Source of the DNA: Sutterella sp.
Lineage (GTDB): Bacteria; Pseudomonadota; Gammaproteobacteria; Burkholderiales; Burkholderiaceae_F
Length of the DNA stretch: 64,000 nucleotides
NCBI GenBank assembly: GCA_020025955.1
Contig: JAHHRF010000004.1
Location: 1-64,000, forward strand
Direction: 5' to 3'
Shown: positions 41,642-50,244 of the stretch, piece after piece
Layout of the letters: each line of letters begins with the position of its first letter
How positions within the stretch are numbered: position 1 is the stretch's first letter
Notes under the pieces: model-generated
Told to the model about the DNA's origin: nothing
Databases searched by the model: none
Seen by the model: the letters and a program-made list of their open reading frames with translations, nothing else
Program-made: the position numbers and the translations under genes

Positions 41642-42418
41642 TTAACCGCTCACCATCACGTCAAGCCCCAAGGCGCGCACCTGTTCGGCAATGGCCTCCA
41701 ACGTCGCCCGATCGGCTTTCTCAAGCCCTGTGACGGGCGATTCACGGTCTAAGGTGTAGATCGCCACGCCTTCGGGTTGAATGCGCTTTAAGGCCGCTAA
41801 CCAGGGTTCGACAAAGGCGTTGGTGGTGTTATCCAAGTTTTTCCCTTCATGGTGCCCGCGCATAAATAAGGTCTGCACCCAGCAGCGCCCCTTCATGGCG
41901 GCAGCGCGTTCAATCAAGGCCTCCACGTCGTAGCGGGTCTGGGGCTGGTCTACCGCACGGATAAAGTCGGTATTAACCGTATCGAACTTTAAGAGGGCAC
42001 GGTCGACCTTCAGTAACGCCTCAAAGACCTTAGGTTTAATGAGCGTCGTCGCATTGGTGAGCACACTAATCAGTGCTTCCGGCGCATAGGTGTCACGAAG
42101 CGCCAAGACGCCCTCGACGACCTCAGGAAAGGCAGGGTTGAGCGTGGGTTCCCCATTTCCGGCAAAGGTAAGGGAGTTGGGGAGTTCACCCGCTTCTCGC
42201 ATCGCGATGAGTTTCGCTTCTAACGCTTGGAGAACGGTTTGGGCGGACGGGAGCTTTTCTTCAGGACGCCGATCGGCGTTCAACCCAATTTCGCAATACA
42301 GGCAATCAAAGTTACAGAGTTTCCCGTCTGCGGGCAGCAAATTGATCCCTAGGCTCAAACCCAGTCGACGACTGCGCAAGGGACCAAAGATGGGGCTAGC
42401 AAAAAGAATCGTACCCAT
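41642..42418 (-). CDS. Radical SAM protein
   Basis: A 258-residue radical S-adenosylmethionine enzyme. The [4Fe-4S] motif is CNFDCLYCEIG (CxxxCxxC), preceded by SLGINLLP. The SAM-binding GNGEPTLN motif, then SVLTNATTL and DRALLKFDTVN, complete a TIM-barrel of the COG0731/wyosine-type group. The substrate is unknown; members of this group act on tRNA or remain uncharacterised. ATG 42418 is chosen because the conserved region begins there; the longer frame to 42484 has no homology-like character. No Shine-Dalgarno sequence precedes either start. Confidence 0.8.
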   Translation of the reverse strand: MGTILFASPIFGPLRSRRLGLSLGINLLPADGKLCNFDCLYCEIGLNADRRPEEKLPSAQTVLQALEAKLIAMREAGELPNSLTFAGNGEPTLNPAFPEVVEGVLALRDTYAPEALISVLTNATTLIKPKVFEALLKVDRALLKFDTVNTDFIRAVDQPQTRYDVEALIERAAAMKGRCWVQTLFMRGHHEGKNLDNTTNAFVEPWLAALKRIQPEGVAIYTLDRESPVTGLEKADRATLEAIAEQVRALGLDVMVSG

Positions 42419-42481
42419 GGTGAGAAAGTCAAAAACGGGAGAAAAACACGTTTCAAGCCTATCAGAGGGGAAAAGAAGACG

Positions 42482-42521
42482 CAAAAAAGGGAGGGGGTTC
42501 GATTAAGAAACCCCTCCCTCT
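42482..42521 (-). terminator. Terminator of the MATE gene
   Basis: A 9-bp stem (AGGGAGGGG with CCCCTCCCT), a loop of about 13 bases and a minus-strand T6 run. Confidence 0.85.
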
Positions 42522-42547
42522 TGAAACTAAACGCTCAATGGCAAACC

Positions 42548-43960
42548 TTAGAGTAAGGTCGCAGCGGCTTTCACTTGTGCGACTTCTTCGGCGCTATGCG
42601 GATCGTCCTTGGCACGCTGAGCCGAAATCCACAAGGCCATCCCGAAGACCACCAAGCCCGTCACCGTTAAGGCAAAGGCCGTGGCACCCCAGAAGCCGTA
42701 GACGCCCAAGGGGCCACCCAGGATCCCGCCATAGAACCCGAAGTAGTAACCACCACCGAGCCCTAAGCCCCAGAGGAAGATCCCGTAGATGATCATCGGG
42801 AGCTTGGTGACGCGGTAGCCTCGGAGGGCAAAGCCGCTCACGCACTGCATGGCGTCAAAGACGTGGTAGATACAACCGGCTAACAAGAGGGAGACGGCGA
42901 CGTGGGCGACTTCCTGGTCGGGCGTGTAGAAGTTCACCAAGGGGCCGCGGAAGATGTAAAGGAGAATCACGGAGCAGGAGCTAATCAAGCACGTGGTAAT
43001 CACGGAGCGAATCATCACAATGCGCGAGAGGCTCGGCCAACGAGCGCCCAAGCACTGGCTCACCAACACCGAACAGGCAATCCCCATGGAAAGCGGAATT
43101 TGGTAGAGCATGCTCGTGATGTTACTCACCACCTGGTGAGCGGAGATGAATTCGGCGCCCAAGCGCGAAACAAAGATGGCCATCAAGGCAAAGCTCGAGA
43201 CTTCAAAGAAGGTCGTTAACCCAATCGGAATCCCGACGCGCAACTGCTCTTTCAAAAGGTCCCAACGGGGCCCAGACAAGTGCTCAGCGTGGAAGGCGCG
43301 AATGGGCTTATCAAACTGCCAAATCGCCCAGTAGCACACAAAGCCTAAGACGTTAATGACGGCAAAGGAGACCCCGATACCGGCCCCACCCATGGCGGGA
43401 AGACCAAAGTAGCCGTACATGAAGAGGGCGTTTAAGGGAGCCTTCAACGCCAACATCCCGACGGAAACCCACATCGTTAAGCGCGGGCGGTTGATGGCGG
43501 AATTCACCGCCACAAAGGTACGACCCCACAAGCAGAAGGGCAGCGTTAAACCCGTCCAGAAAAGGTAGGTAGCAGCCATGTCAGCGACGTCACCCGATGC
43601 ACCCCCTAAGTCAATCCAGAAGGGCGTGTACATGAGGATGGGCATCCCGATGAGGGCCAGCCCCACACCGAGGTAGAGGTTTTGCTGCACTTCTTCACCG
43701 ACCTTGGTGAAGTCTTTCGCCCCAAAGTGGTGACCCGCGATGGGGGAGAGGCTCTGTAAGACGCCCGTTAAAGCTAAGTAAACCAAGAGGGTGGCAGGCA
43801 GGGCGAGCCCCAAGGCGGCCAAGTGGTCTTTCCCCAATTGACCGGCCATCACCGTGTCAATGGTGCCACTTAAGATCACCGCGATGTTCGCGACCAGAAT
43901 CGGCCCCGCTAACTTGAAGAGGGCTTTGAGCGAAATATCGGGAGGAGTTTGCGATGTCAT
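42548..43960 (-). CDS. MATE-family multidrug/organic-cation exporter
   Basis: A 470-residue transporter with about twelve membrane helices in two homologous halves. MATE landmarks are GTIDTVMAGQLGKDHLAALG in helix 1-2 and QSLSPIAGHHFGA (equivalent to the QxxxPxxGxxxGA block) after helix 2. The PLSMGIACSVLVSQCLGA repeat of that block appears in the second half. Such proteins export drugs or metabolites using Na+ or H+ gradients. ATG 43960 is chosen over an upstream frame to 44020. The gene lies just after the GT-C-like gene and may be co-transcribed with it (76-base gap). Confidence 0.88.
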   Translation of the reverse strand: MTSQTPPDISLKALFKLAGPILVANIAVILSGTIDTVMAGQLGKDHLAALGLALPATLLVYLALTGVLQSLSPIAGHHFGAKDFTKVGEEVQQNLYLGVGLALIGMPILMYTPFWIDLGGASGDVADMAATYLFWTGLTLPFCLWGRTFVAVNSAINRPRLTMWVSVGMLALKAPLNALFMYGYFGLPAMGGAGIGVSFAVINVLGFVCYWAIWQFDKPIRAFHAEHLSGPRWDLLKEQLRVGIPIGLTTFFEVSSFALMAIFVSRLGAEFISAHQVVSNITSMLYQIPLSMGIACSVLVSQCLGARWPSLSRIVMIRSVITTCLISSCSVILLYIFRGPLVNFYTPDQEVAHVAVSLLLAGCIYHVFDAMQCVSGFALRGYRVTKLPMIIYGIFLWGLGLGGGYYFGFYGGILGGPLGVYGFWGATAFALTVTGLVVFGMALWISAQRAKDDPHSAEEVAQVKAAATLL

Positions 43961-44036
43961 GTTTAAAGAAAGAAGGATTCGAAGAAAAAAGAGAAAAGCG
44001 CGTGTGGGGTGACCCGTCACCCCACGAAATTAAAAC

Positions 44037-45773
44037 TTAGTGTTCGGTTGAAAGGTAGAAGAATTCTTGCGTATGGGGACGGGCAAAGGGACCTAAAGCC
44101 CCACTGGGTAACGTCCCCTTGGAGGACTTTATTCGTACCAATCGAATGGCGCACGGGGTATTGGCCGAGACAATCGGGAGCCCCGTTTGTTGCGCTAAGT
44201 AAGCTTGGAGCCCCGGCGTCACGCCAATCGCGCGAGCGCACGTATTGTGGGTGCCGCCTAGCGCCGTGTACGCCGCTTTAATGTGGGCCACCACGGGCTG
44301 GTAACTACGGTTAACGTCCACCGCCGTATGAAAGAGCCCAATCCACACCGTCATGGTCATCCCAAAGCCCGAGGCCGCCAACCACGCCCCCGACCACACA
44401 AAGGGCGGACGGTGCGTAAAGCGCCAAGCAAAGAGAATCAAAAGGAGGGTGGTCGCGAGCACCGCTAACCCAAAGCCCCAATCGAAGGTGGGGAGGGCGC
44501 CCGGCGCCAACTGGTGAATGGACTGCGCCATCTTGGGGGCAAACTGAGTGAGCCACGCGCCCCAATACGCCCAGCCGGTTAAAAGCGCTAAGGTCGAAAC
44601 CGAGAGCGCAAACCAGTCTAAGAGGGCACGGTGCCGCCCACGAAGGGTCATCAACCCGAAGGTCGAGAGCAGTGCCAACGCGGGGATAAATTCCAAGAAC
44701 GTTCGATTCGCCGTTTGCGCATCGAGCATAAAGGATAACAACAATTCAAAGCCGACGATGAGCGCGGGAATGCGTAGCGCCGCGAGCTTTCGTTGTTTGT
44801 TCCAGCGCACTACGGCCACGATCGCTAACGGCCACAAGGGGCACAAATACCAAAGGGCATTGCGGGCAAACCACGTGAGGTTATCAATATCAAACGTGGT
44901 GAGCGCTAAGACTTGCTGTTGGCACCAGGGACCAAAGTAGGCGATCGCGCGCGGCGTATCCACCGAAAACGCTAAAGCTGGCCAGAGGCTCGCTAAAAAG
45001 CCCGCGACCCCCATCATGACGCCCACACGCAGGAAGCGGTCGTCGCCAAAGTGGCGAACCCGCAAGAAAATGAGCGTATTGGCTAAGAAGGTCACCAACC
45101 CCGTGTAGACGGTGCCGCCCAAAAAGGACATAGCGACGGCCACCCCGGCCCACGAAGCGCCCGTCTTGGGGCGCGTGAGGGAGACGCTCATGGCGTAGAG
45201 GTTTAAGGCGCCACTCACTAAAAGAAGCGAGTCCGCAACGGCTTCATGGCGTCGGGTTAGTAGGCCAAACGTGCCCAAGAAAAGCAAAATGGCCACGTCC
45301 GCACAGGCACGCGAATAGTCGGTGCGCTGCGCTTCACCCCCTAAGGGAAAAGCAATCGGTTGCACCCCTTCGGTGGACGCAAAGGCGCGAGTCGCGATCC
45401 AAAGAAGGACGAGCGTTAGTAAGAGCCAAACGTTCGCGATCGCACGCATCACCATCGTGGCACTAAAGGGCCCGTGCCCGTCCGTGGAAAAGCCCCAGAG
45501 CGCTAACGCATTGACCCAGTCCGATAAGGGGTTGGCGTCAATCGCGGGGGTCGACCCAAAGTAGGGGAAGAGCGCGTCAGAAAAGGCCCCGTGGACCATG
45601 CTCACCGCCAGCGCTTGAGCTTCCAGTTCGCGAAGCGTCCACAAGTCGCTCACGAAAAAGGCCCCCAAGGCAATCAGCGCAATGAGGGTAATGAGTTGCC
45701 AGCGGGGGAGTTTGCGTACGGCCTCGTCACTTAATTTGACGGGCGCGCGTTTGGGCCTAAACACGAAGGACAT
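44037..45773 (-). CDS. Multi-pass membrane protein, GT-C/ArnT-like
   Basis: A 578-residue integral membrane protein with roughly twelve helices and a soluble C-terminal domain of about 100 residues (from about HIKAAYTALGG). The topology and the first loop after helix 1 (TLRELEAQALAVSM) recall ArnT/PMT-type GT-C glycosyltransferases that use polyprenyl-linked sugars, but the acidic catalytic DE pair of those enzymes is not evident. I cannot name a substrate. AAGG directly abuts the ATG at 45773, a poor ribosome-site spacing, so the true start may lie a little downstream. Confidence 0.6.
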   Translation of the reverse strand: MSFVFRPKRAPVKLSDEAVRKLPRWQLITLIALIALGAFFVSDLWTLRELEAQALAVSMVHGAFSDALFPYFGSTPAIDANPLSDWVNALALWGFSTDGHGPFSATMVMRAIANVWLLLTLVLLWIATRAFASTEGVQPIAFPLGGEAQRTDYSRACADVAILLFLGTFGLLTRRHEAVADSLLLVSGALNLYAMSVSLTRPKTGASWAGVAVAMSFLGGTVYTGLVTFLANTLIFLRVRHFGDDRFLRVGVMMGVAGFLASLWPALAFSVDTPRAIAYFGPWCQQQVLALTTFDIDNLTWFARNALWYLCPLWPLAIVAVVRWNKQRKLAALRIPALIVGFELLLSFMLDAQTANRTFLEFIPALALLSTFGLMTLRGRHRALLDWFALSVSTLALLTGWAYWGAWLTQFAPKMAQSIHQLAPGALPTFDWGFGLAVLATTLLLILFAWRFTHRPPFVWSGAWLAASGFGMTMTVWIGLFHTAVDVNRSYQPVVAHIKAAYTALGGTHNTCARAIGVTPGLQAYLAQQTGLPIVSANTPCAIRLVRIKSSKGTLPSGALGPFARPHTQEFFYLSTEH

Positions 45774-45856
45774 CCTTTTCTAACGAGGCAAAGGTGGGAG
45801 GGAAAATGAGGTCTCCCTCACACTACCATTCTGCGGGGTAAGTATAGGACTTTTAA

Positions 45857-45898
45857 TAAAAAAATGGGCAGACCGAGGAATCGGAATCTACCCATTTT
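45857..45898 (-). terminator. Second terminator after rpmE2
   Basis: Stem AAAATGGG...AGA with TCT...CCCATTTT around a 13-base loop, followed on the minus strand by a T7 run. Confidence 0.82.
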
Positions 45899-45910
45899 CA
45901 AGTCGCTAAG

Positions 45911-45945
45911 CAAAAAGCGCACCGCTAGTTTAAACGAGTGCGCTT
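45911..45945 (-). terminator. First terminator after rpmE2
   Basis: A 7-bp stem (AGCGCAC with GTGCGCT), a 15-base loop and a minus-strand T5 run, 19 bases past the rpmE2 stop. With the following hairpin it forms a tandem pair. Confidence 0.82.
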
Positions 45946-45963
45946 CTTGTGTAATTCGAAGAA

Positions 45964-46251
45964 TTACTTGCCAGCCTTGGCAGCTTCGGCAGCAGCGTTG
46001 AGCGCTTCCTTCTTGGCAGCGAACTTGGCGCGGAACTTTTCAACGCGACCAGCTTCAACGATACGCGTCTGAGCGCCCGTGTAGAAGGGGTGGCTAGCGG
46101 AAGACGTATCAAGCTTGTACAAGGGATAGGTCACGCCGTCGATTTCGGTCGTTTCCTTGGTCTGAACAGCAGACTTGATGATGAAGGTCTTGTTGATGGA
46201 GAGGTCGATAAAAGCGACGTCACGGTATTCGGGGTGAATATCTTTTTTCAT
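45964..46251 (-). CDS. rpmE2: 50S ribosomal protein L31 type B
   Basis: A 95-residue L31 paralogue. It begins MKKDIHPEYRDVAFID and has the TKETTEIDGVTYPLYKLDTS block and SHPFYTG of the type B form. It contains no cysteine, so it is the zinc-independent version that replaces zinc-binding L31 when zinc is short. A basic alanine/lysine-rich tail follows. ATG 46251 is fixed by family alignment; a longer frame to 46350 is not coding. Two terminators follow. A Zur-controlled promoter would be expected for a zinc-spared form, but I could not identify a Zur box. Confidence 0.92.
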   Translation of the reverse strand: MKKDIHPEYRDVAFIDLSINKTFIIKSAVQTKETTEIDGVTYPLYKLDTSSASHPFYTGAQTRIVEAGRVEKFRAKFAAKKEALNAAAEAAKAGK

Positions 46252-46568
46252 TTTAAAAAAGGTTCCTAGTTTGTATGTCGGTCGCCCTGACGACCTTGCG
46301 AATCCGCCTCGAACTACAAGCGAGGTCTTACGAAAGGCATGTCTGTCCACGTGCCAACTGGGAATCCGTAATTATTCCAGAACCCAGAGGGGTTTTCAAG
46401 TCAATCACGGGGGTTTTTACGCAAAGTGTGCGGGGGACTTTTTCCCCTAAGTTTCACCTCATACGCCCTTGCTAGAATGACCCTATCGACCGTGTGGCGT
46501 AAGGGGTGCAAAGAAACAAAGCGCCTCCCTTTTCGCTCAGAAGACAAAAACCAGAAAGGAAGTTCGTC
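46252..46568. other. Divergent rpmE2-hemC intergenic region
   Basis: About 315 bases. It contains the promoters of both genes and short G-runs (GGGGG at 46409 and 46430), but no gene and no clear operator. Confidence 0.4.
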
Positions 46569-47498
46569 ATGACTTTATTCAAACGCTGTGTGATTGCGAC
46601 CCGTGAAAGTCCGTTAGCCATGTGGCAAGCCCTTCACATTCAGTCGTTACTTCGTAAAACCTATCCGGAGAGCGACGTAGAACTCTTGGGGATGACCACG
46701 CGAGGCGACCAGATTTTGGATAAAACCCTCTCCAAAGTCGGGGGCAAAGGCTTATTCGTTAAAGAATTAGAAGTCGCCATGGAAGCGGGCGAAGCGGACT
46801 TGGCCGTGCACTCCTTAAAAGACGTGCCGATGACGTTGCCTGAGGGCTTTGACTTGGTGGCCGTGACCGAGCGCGAAGATCCGCGTGATGCCTTTGTCTC
46901 GAACACCTACGCGTCGCTCGACGATATGCCCCCGGGCGCCAAAGTGGGGACGGCGAGCCTTCGTCGCGAATTAATGCTTCGTCGCAACTACCCGCACTTG
47001 GAGATTTTGCCCATCCGCGGGAATGTGGGGACGCGTTTGCGTAAGCTCGATGAAGGCCAGTTTGACGCCTTGGTGATGGCCACGGCCGGCTTAAAGCGTT
47101 TGGAATTGCACGATCGCATTCGCGCGATTATTCCCGCAGAAGTGAGTTTACCGTCGCCCGGTCAAGGCGCCTTAGGGATTGAGATTCGTGACGACAACGA
47201 CACGATGAAAAAAGCCCTTCACTTTTTAAACGACCCCAAGACCCGTGCGTGCTGTACGGCAGAGCGTGCGGTCTCCCGCGCGTTAGGCGGCTCTTGCCAA
47301 GTCCCGTTGGCGGCCTACGCCATTGTCGAAGGCGACGAGCTCTGGCTTCGTGCTCTCGTGGGGAACCACAAAACGGGTGAAAGCATTACGGCCGAAACCC
47401 GTGTCTCCTGGGAGAACCCCCAGGCCGCGGCCGATGACGTCTTAGCCCAACTTCGCGCCCAAGGGGTGGAAGCCATTCTCAAAGCGGTATTAGGGTAA
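46569..47498 (+). CDS. hemC: Hydroxymethylbilane synthase
   Basis: A 309-residue porphobilinogen deaminase that joins four porphobilinogens into hydroxymethylbilane. It shows IATRESPLAMWQA, TRGDQILDKTLSKVGGKGLF, HSLKDVP and the cofactor-attachment motif GGSCQVPLA, whose Cys binds the dipyrromethane primer. AAGGA upstream supports ATG 46569; the frame is open for 21 more codons with no homology. hemD follows 43 bases later. This pair feeds haem for the c-type cytochrome and siroheme-type cofactors. Confidence 0.95.
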   Translation: MTLFKRCVIATRESPLAMWQALHIQSLLRKTYPESDVELLGMTTRGDQILDKTLSKVGGKGLFVKELEVAMEAGEADLAVHSLKDVPMTLPEGFDLVAVTEREDPRDAFVSNTYASLDDMPPGAKVGTASLRRELMLRRNYPHLEILPIRGNVGTRLRKLDEGQFDALVMATAGLKRLELHDRIRAIIPAEVSLPSPGQGALGIEIRDDNDTMKKALHFLNDPKTRACCTAERAVSRALGGSCQVPLAAYAIVEGDELWLRALVGNHKTGESITAETRVSWENPQAAADDVLAQLRAQGVEAILKAVLG

Positions 47499-47541
47499 AA
47501 CGACAGGCTTCTCCTTTTTAAAGGAGAGAAAGGAGTGAAGG

Positions 47542-48339
47542 ATGAGTTATGCCCCGATGAGTGCCCCGGTCATCTTGATGCGACCGGGCGAGGCCAACCA
47601 TCGGTTGAGCCAAACCTTAAAACGAGAATTAGGGATTGACGCTTGGGAGTGGCCCGCGTTTGACATTCAGTATCCGGATCAAGCGGGGCAAGATTTGCTG
47701 CGTGAACGCCTGCGTGATTTGTCCGACGTCGAAATGGTGGTGCTCCCCAGCCCCGCGAGTGTCGCGGCGGTGGCCCATTGGATTGACGTCTGGCCCGAAC
47801 ACATTACGTTAGCCGCCGTGGGTGAAGGCACGGCCCGCGTGATTCGTGCGGCGTGGGGTCCCAATGTGAAGCTTTTGAGTCCCCCGTGCGACGCGGAGCA
47901 TTCGGGTAGCGAAGCCCTTTGGGAAATGATTCGGCATCGTGGCGCCCCCTCGCGTGTGCTCTTTTTGCGCGGTCAAACGGGGCGAGAATATCTGCCTCAA
48001 AAATTCCGCGAGATGGGAACCGATGTGGTCACGATGTGCGCGTATGTGCGTGTTCCGATTGAATTGTCGACGGAACAAAAGCGCGAACTGCAAAAGGCGA
48101 TCATTGGGCCCGCCCCCATTGTGTACGTCACGTCAAGCGATGCGGTCGATGCCCTGTTCCGCGCCATTCGCGTGGTCCCCAAGGCCCGTCAGTGGTTAAC
48201 GAACGGGGTGGCGTTAACGATTCACCCTCGCATCACCACCCGCTTAAAAGAAGCTGGCTTTTCGCGTTTAGAAGTCTGCCCCACGGATGACGCGAGTCTC
48301 GTGGAAGCGATTAAAACGCATATGAATACCACGTGGTAA
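47542..48339 (+). CDS. hemD: Uroporphyrinogen-III synthase
   Basis: A 265-residue enzyme that cyclises hydroxymethylbilane with inversion of ring D. The family is weakly conserved, but typical marks are present: RPGEANHRLSQTL at the N terminus, VVLPSPASVAAVAHW, AVGEGTARVIR, RVLFLRGQTGREYL and VYVTSSDAVDALF. Placement directly after hemC supports the call. GGAG lies a few bases before the ATG. A terminator follows at 48348-48384. Confidence 0.9.
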   Translation: MSYAPMSAPVILMRPGEANHRLSQTLKRELGIDAWEWPAFDIQYPDQAGQDLLRERLRDLSDVEMVVLPSPASVAAVAHWIDVWPEHITLAAVGEGTARVIRAAWGPNVKLLSPPCDAEHSGSEALWEMIRHRGAPSRVLFLRGQTGREYLPQKFREMGTDVVTMCAYVRVPIELSTEQKRELQKAIIGPAPIVYVTSSDAVDALFRAIRVVPKARQWLTNGVALTIHPRITTRLKEAGFSRLEVCPTDDASLVEAIKTHMNTTW

Positions 48340-48347
48340 ACCCACTT

Positions 48348-48384
48348 AGGGTCTCAACGCTTTTCCGCTTTGAGGCCCTTTTCT
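48348..48384 (+). terminator. Terminator of hemCD
   Basis: A 10-bp stem with a G-T pair (AGGGTCTCAA with TTGAGGCCCT), a 12-base loop and TTTCTTTT. Confidence 0.85.
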
Positions 48385-48490
48385 TTTGCGCTTGAGGCGA
48401 AGGGACTTCGCTACAATGAAGGACGGATCGGTGCCCGAGTGGCTGTTGACTTTTTTTCTTTCCCCTTTTTCTCTTTAGGAGGCGCCCGCC

Positions 48491-49975
48491 ATGTTTACGG
48501 TGACGCTCTTACAACCCAATCCCCATACGGGCGACTTTGACGCCAATGCTGAGGCCGCTGTGGCGCTTCTCTACGATCAGGTCACCAACCTCGGTGACTT
48601 GGGTGAAAAAGGGCTCGTCATTCTCCCGGAAGGGGGTTTAACGGGGGTGATGGGCGAGGGCGCCTTTCGCCGTCCTGAATTGCGACGTCTTCGCCAAGAG
48701 GCCGTGAAACGCTTTGTCGCGCACGTTCATCAAACCTTGGGGCAAGCCGTGCTGATTCATGAGGGGAGCGTGCTCGGGTTTTATCCGGTGGACGACGACC
48801 CCGTGGAATTTGACGCCACCAGCGGGTCCTTGAGTTTAGACGGGGTCACGATCGCCTGGGGGGCTGAGACGGGTACCGTGCAATTGCACTTTCATGACCT
48901 CACGTCCTTTAGTGGGGAGGCTTTTGCCCCCACCGTCACCCAACCCACGCTGTTCGTGGGGACCGCAGGCGGCTTTGATCGTGTGATTCTCCCGGGGAAC
49001 ACGGGGCTCGCTATGCCTGAAGCAACGTTCTCCGGTCTCACGCCCTTTCGCGCGGGGGTCTTTTCTGTTTCGTTAAATGATAAGGGCGAGGTCGAAGCCG
49101 TGCAGGGGACGACGTCTGGCACCAAGCGCGATCAGTTAGCCCCAGAGGCTGGGCTCCTTTACGAAGCGCTTCGCGCCTCGTTACGTGACTACGTCACGAA
49201 AAACAAGTTGCCTGGCATCACCTTGGGGCTCTCGGGCGGGATTGATTCGGCCCTACTTTTAGCGTTAAGTGTGGATGCCGTCGGGGCCGACAAGGTGCGT
49301 GCGGTATTGCTTCCCTCTCGCTTTACGAGTGACTTGAGTGAAACGGGAGCGAAAGCGCTCTTGGACGCTTGGGGTGTACAGCACGAGCGCCTCTCGATTG
49401 AACCTCTTTTCAAAGCCGCGCTCGAGACCCTTTCTCCCGTCTTCGGGGATAGGGCGTGGGACGTGACCGAAGAAAACCTTCAAGCACGCGCTCGTATGAT
49501 GCTTTTAATGGGGTTAGCGAATAAAGATGGGACGCTGCTCTTGTGCACCAGCAATAAGAGTGAAAGCGCCATGGGCTTTGGGACGCTCTATGGGGACTTA
49601 TCTGGCGGTTTTGCCCCCTTGATTGACGTCTGGAAGTCGCAAGTGCGTGCGCTTTGTCGTGCTCGCAACGACGCTGCTGGGCGCGAAGTGATTCCAGAGG
49701 TCATCATCAGCCGTCCGCCCACGGCCGAGTTGCGTGAAAACCAGACGGACGAAGATACGCTCCCGCCCTATGACGAGGTGGAGGCCGTCGTCACTGCCTT
49801 TATGGAAGGGGTGGCAGTGGACGCGTTGCCCAGTCCCCGTGCCTCTGAGATCCTTCGGAAACTCTTAGGCTTTGGCTTTAAACGCGCCCAAGGGATTCCG
49901 GGCCCGGTGGTCTCCACTACGCCGTTGACGCAACTCGCGGACTTTGGGGTGACCCGCGCGGCGTACCGTTGGTAG
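48491..49975 (+). CDS. nadE: NAD+ synthetase with a degenerate glutaminase domain
   Basis: A 494-residue two-domain protein. The C-terminal half is an intact NAD synthetase: the ATP pyrophosphatase P-loop LSGGIDSAL near residue 242, LLPSRFTSD, then NLQARARMMLLM, LLCTSNKSE and GDLSGGFAPL. The N-terminal 210 residues follow the nitrilase/glutaminase fold (LVILPEGGLTG holds the Glu). However, the region lacks the catalytic Lys motif (K..LPNYGVFDE) and has no cysteine at all. The enzyme should therefore use free ammonia instead of glutamine. It is shorter than usual glutamine-dependent forms (about 540). AGGAGG 7 bases upstream supports the start. Confidence 0.88.
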   Translation: MFTVTLLQPNPHTGDFDANAEAAVALLYDQVTNLGDLGEKGLVILPEGGLTGVMGEGAFRRPELRRLRQEAVKRFVAHVHQTLGQAVLIHEGSVLGFYPVDDDPVEFDATSGSLSLDGVTIAWGAETGTVQLHFHDLTSFSGEAFAPTVTQPTLFVGTAGGFDRVILPGNTGLAMPEATFSGLTPFRAGVFSVSLNDKGEVEAVQGTTSGTKRDQLAPEAGLLYEALRASLRDYVTKNKLPGITLGLSGGIDSALLLALSVDAVGADKVRAVLLPSRFTSDLSETGAKALLDAWGVQHERLSIEPLFKAALETLSPVFGDRAWDVTEENLQARARMMLLMGLANKDGTLLLCTSNKSESAMGFGTLYGDLSGGFAPLIDVWKSQVRALCRARNDAAGREVIPEVIISRPPTAELRENQTDEDTLPPYDEVEAVVTAFMEGVAVDALPSPRASEILRKLLGFGFKRAQGIPGPVVSTTPLTQLADFGVTRAAYRW

Positions 49976-50055
49976 GACCACGCAGTAAAAACAAAACAAC
50001 CCACCCAATATCAACCCAATAGGGCGAATCCCTTTCATGGGCTGGGTGGGTGGAT

Positions 50056-50092
50056 GAAGAAGGGGGGCGTCGATCGGCCCCCTTCTTCTTTT
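50056..50092 (+). terminator. Terminator of nadE
   Basis: An 11-bp perfect stem (GAAGAAGGGGG with CCCCCTTCTTC), an 11-base loop and TTTT. Confidence 0.88.
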
Positions 50093-50190
50093 GAAAAGAA
50101 AAGACAAAGTCCAAAGACAAAGCCCCCAAGACAAAGCTCCAAAGACAAAGCCCCAAGAAAGCCCCAAAAAGAAAACCCAAAAAGAAAACC
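50093..50190. repeat. A/C-rich imperfect tandem repeats
   Basis: Between the converging terminators of nadE and rho lies a low-complexity tract of units such as CAAAGACAAAGCCCC (three imperfect copies) and CCAAAAAGAAAAC (two near-exact copies). The plus strand is almost free of T. The Lys/Pro-rich frames it opens are not credible genes. Confidence 0.75.
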
Positions 50191-50231
50191 CAAAAAAGAA
50201 AGCCCCACATCGAACGCGTCGTGTGGGGCTT
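50190..50231 (-). terminator. Terminator of rho
   Basis: A 10-bp stem with one G-T pair (AGCCCCACAT with GTGTGGGGCT), a 10-base loop and a minus-strand TTTCTTTTTT tail. Confidence 0.88.
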
Positions 50232-50244
50232 CGGGGTGGAGCGC

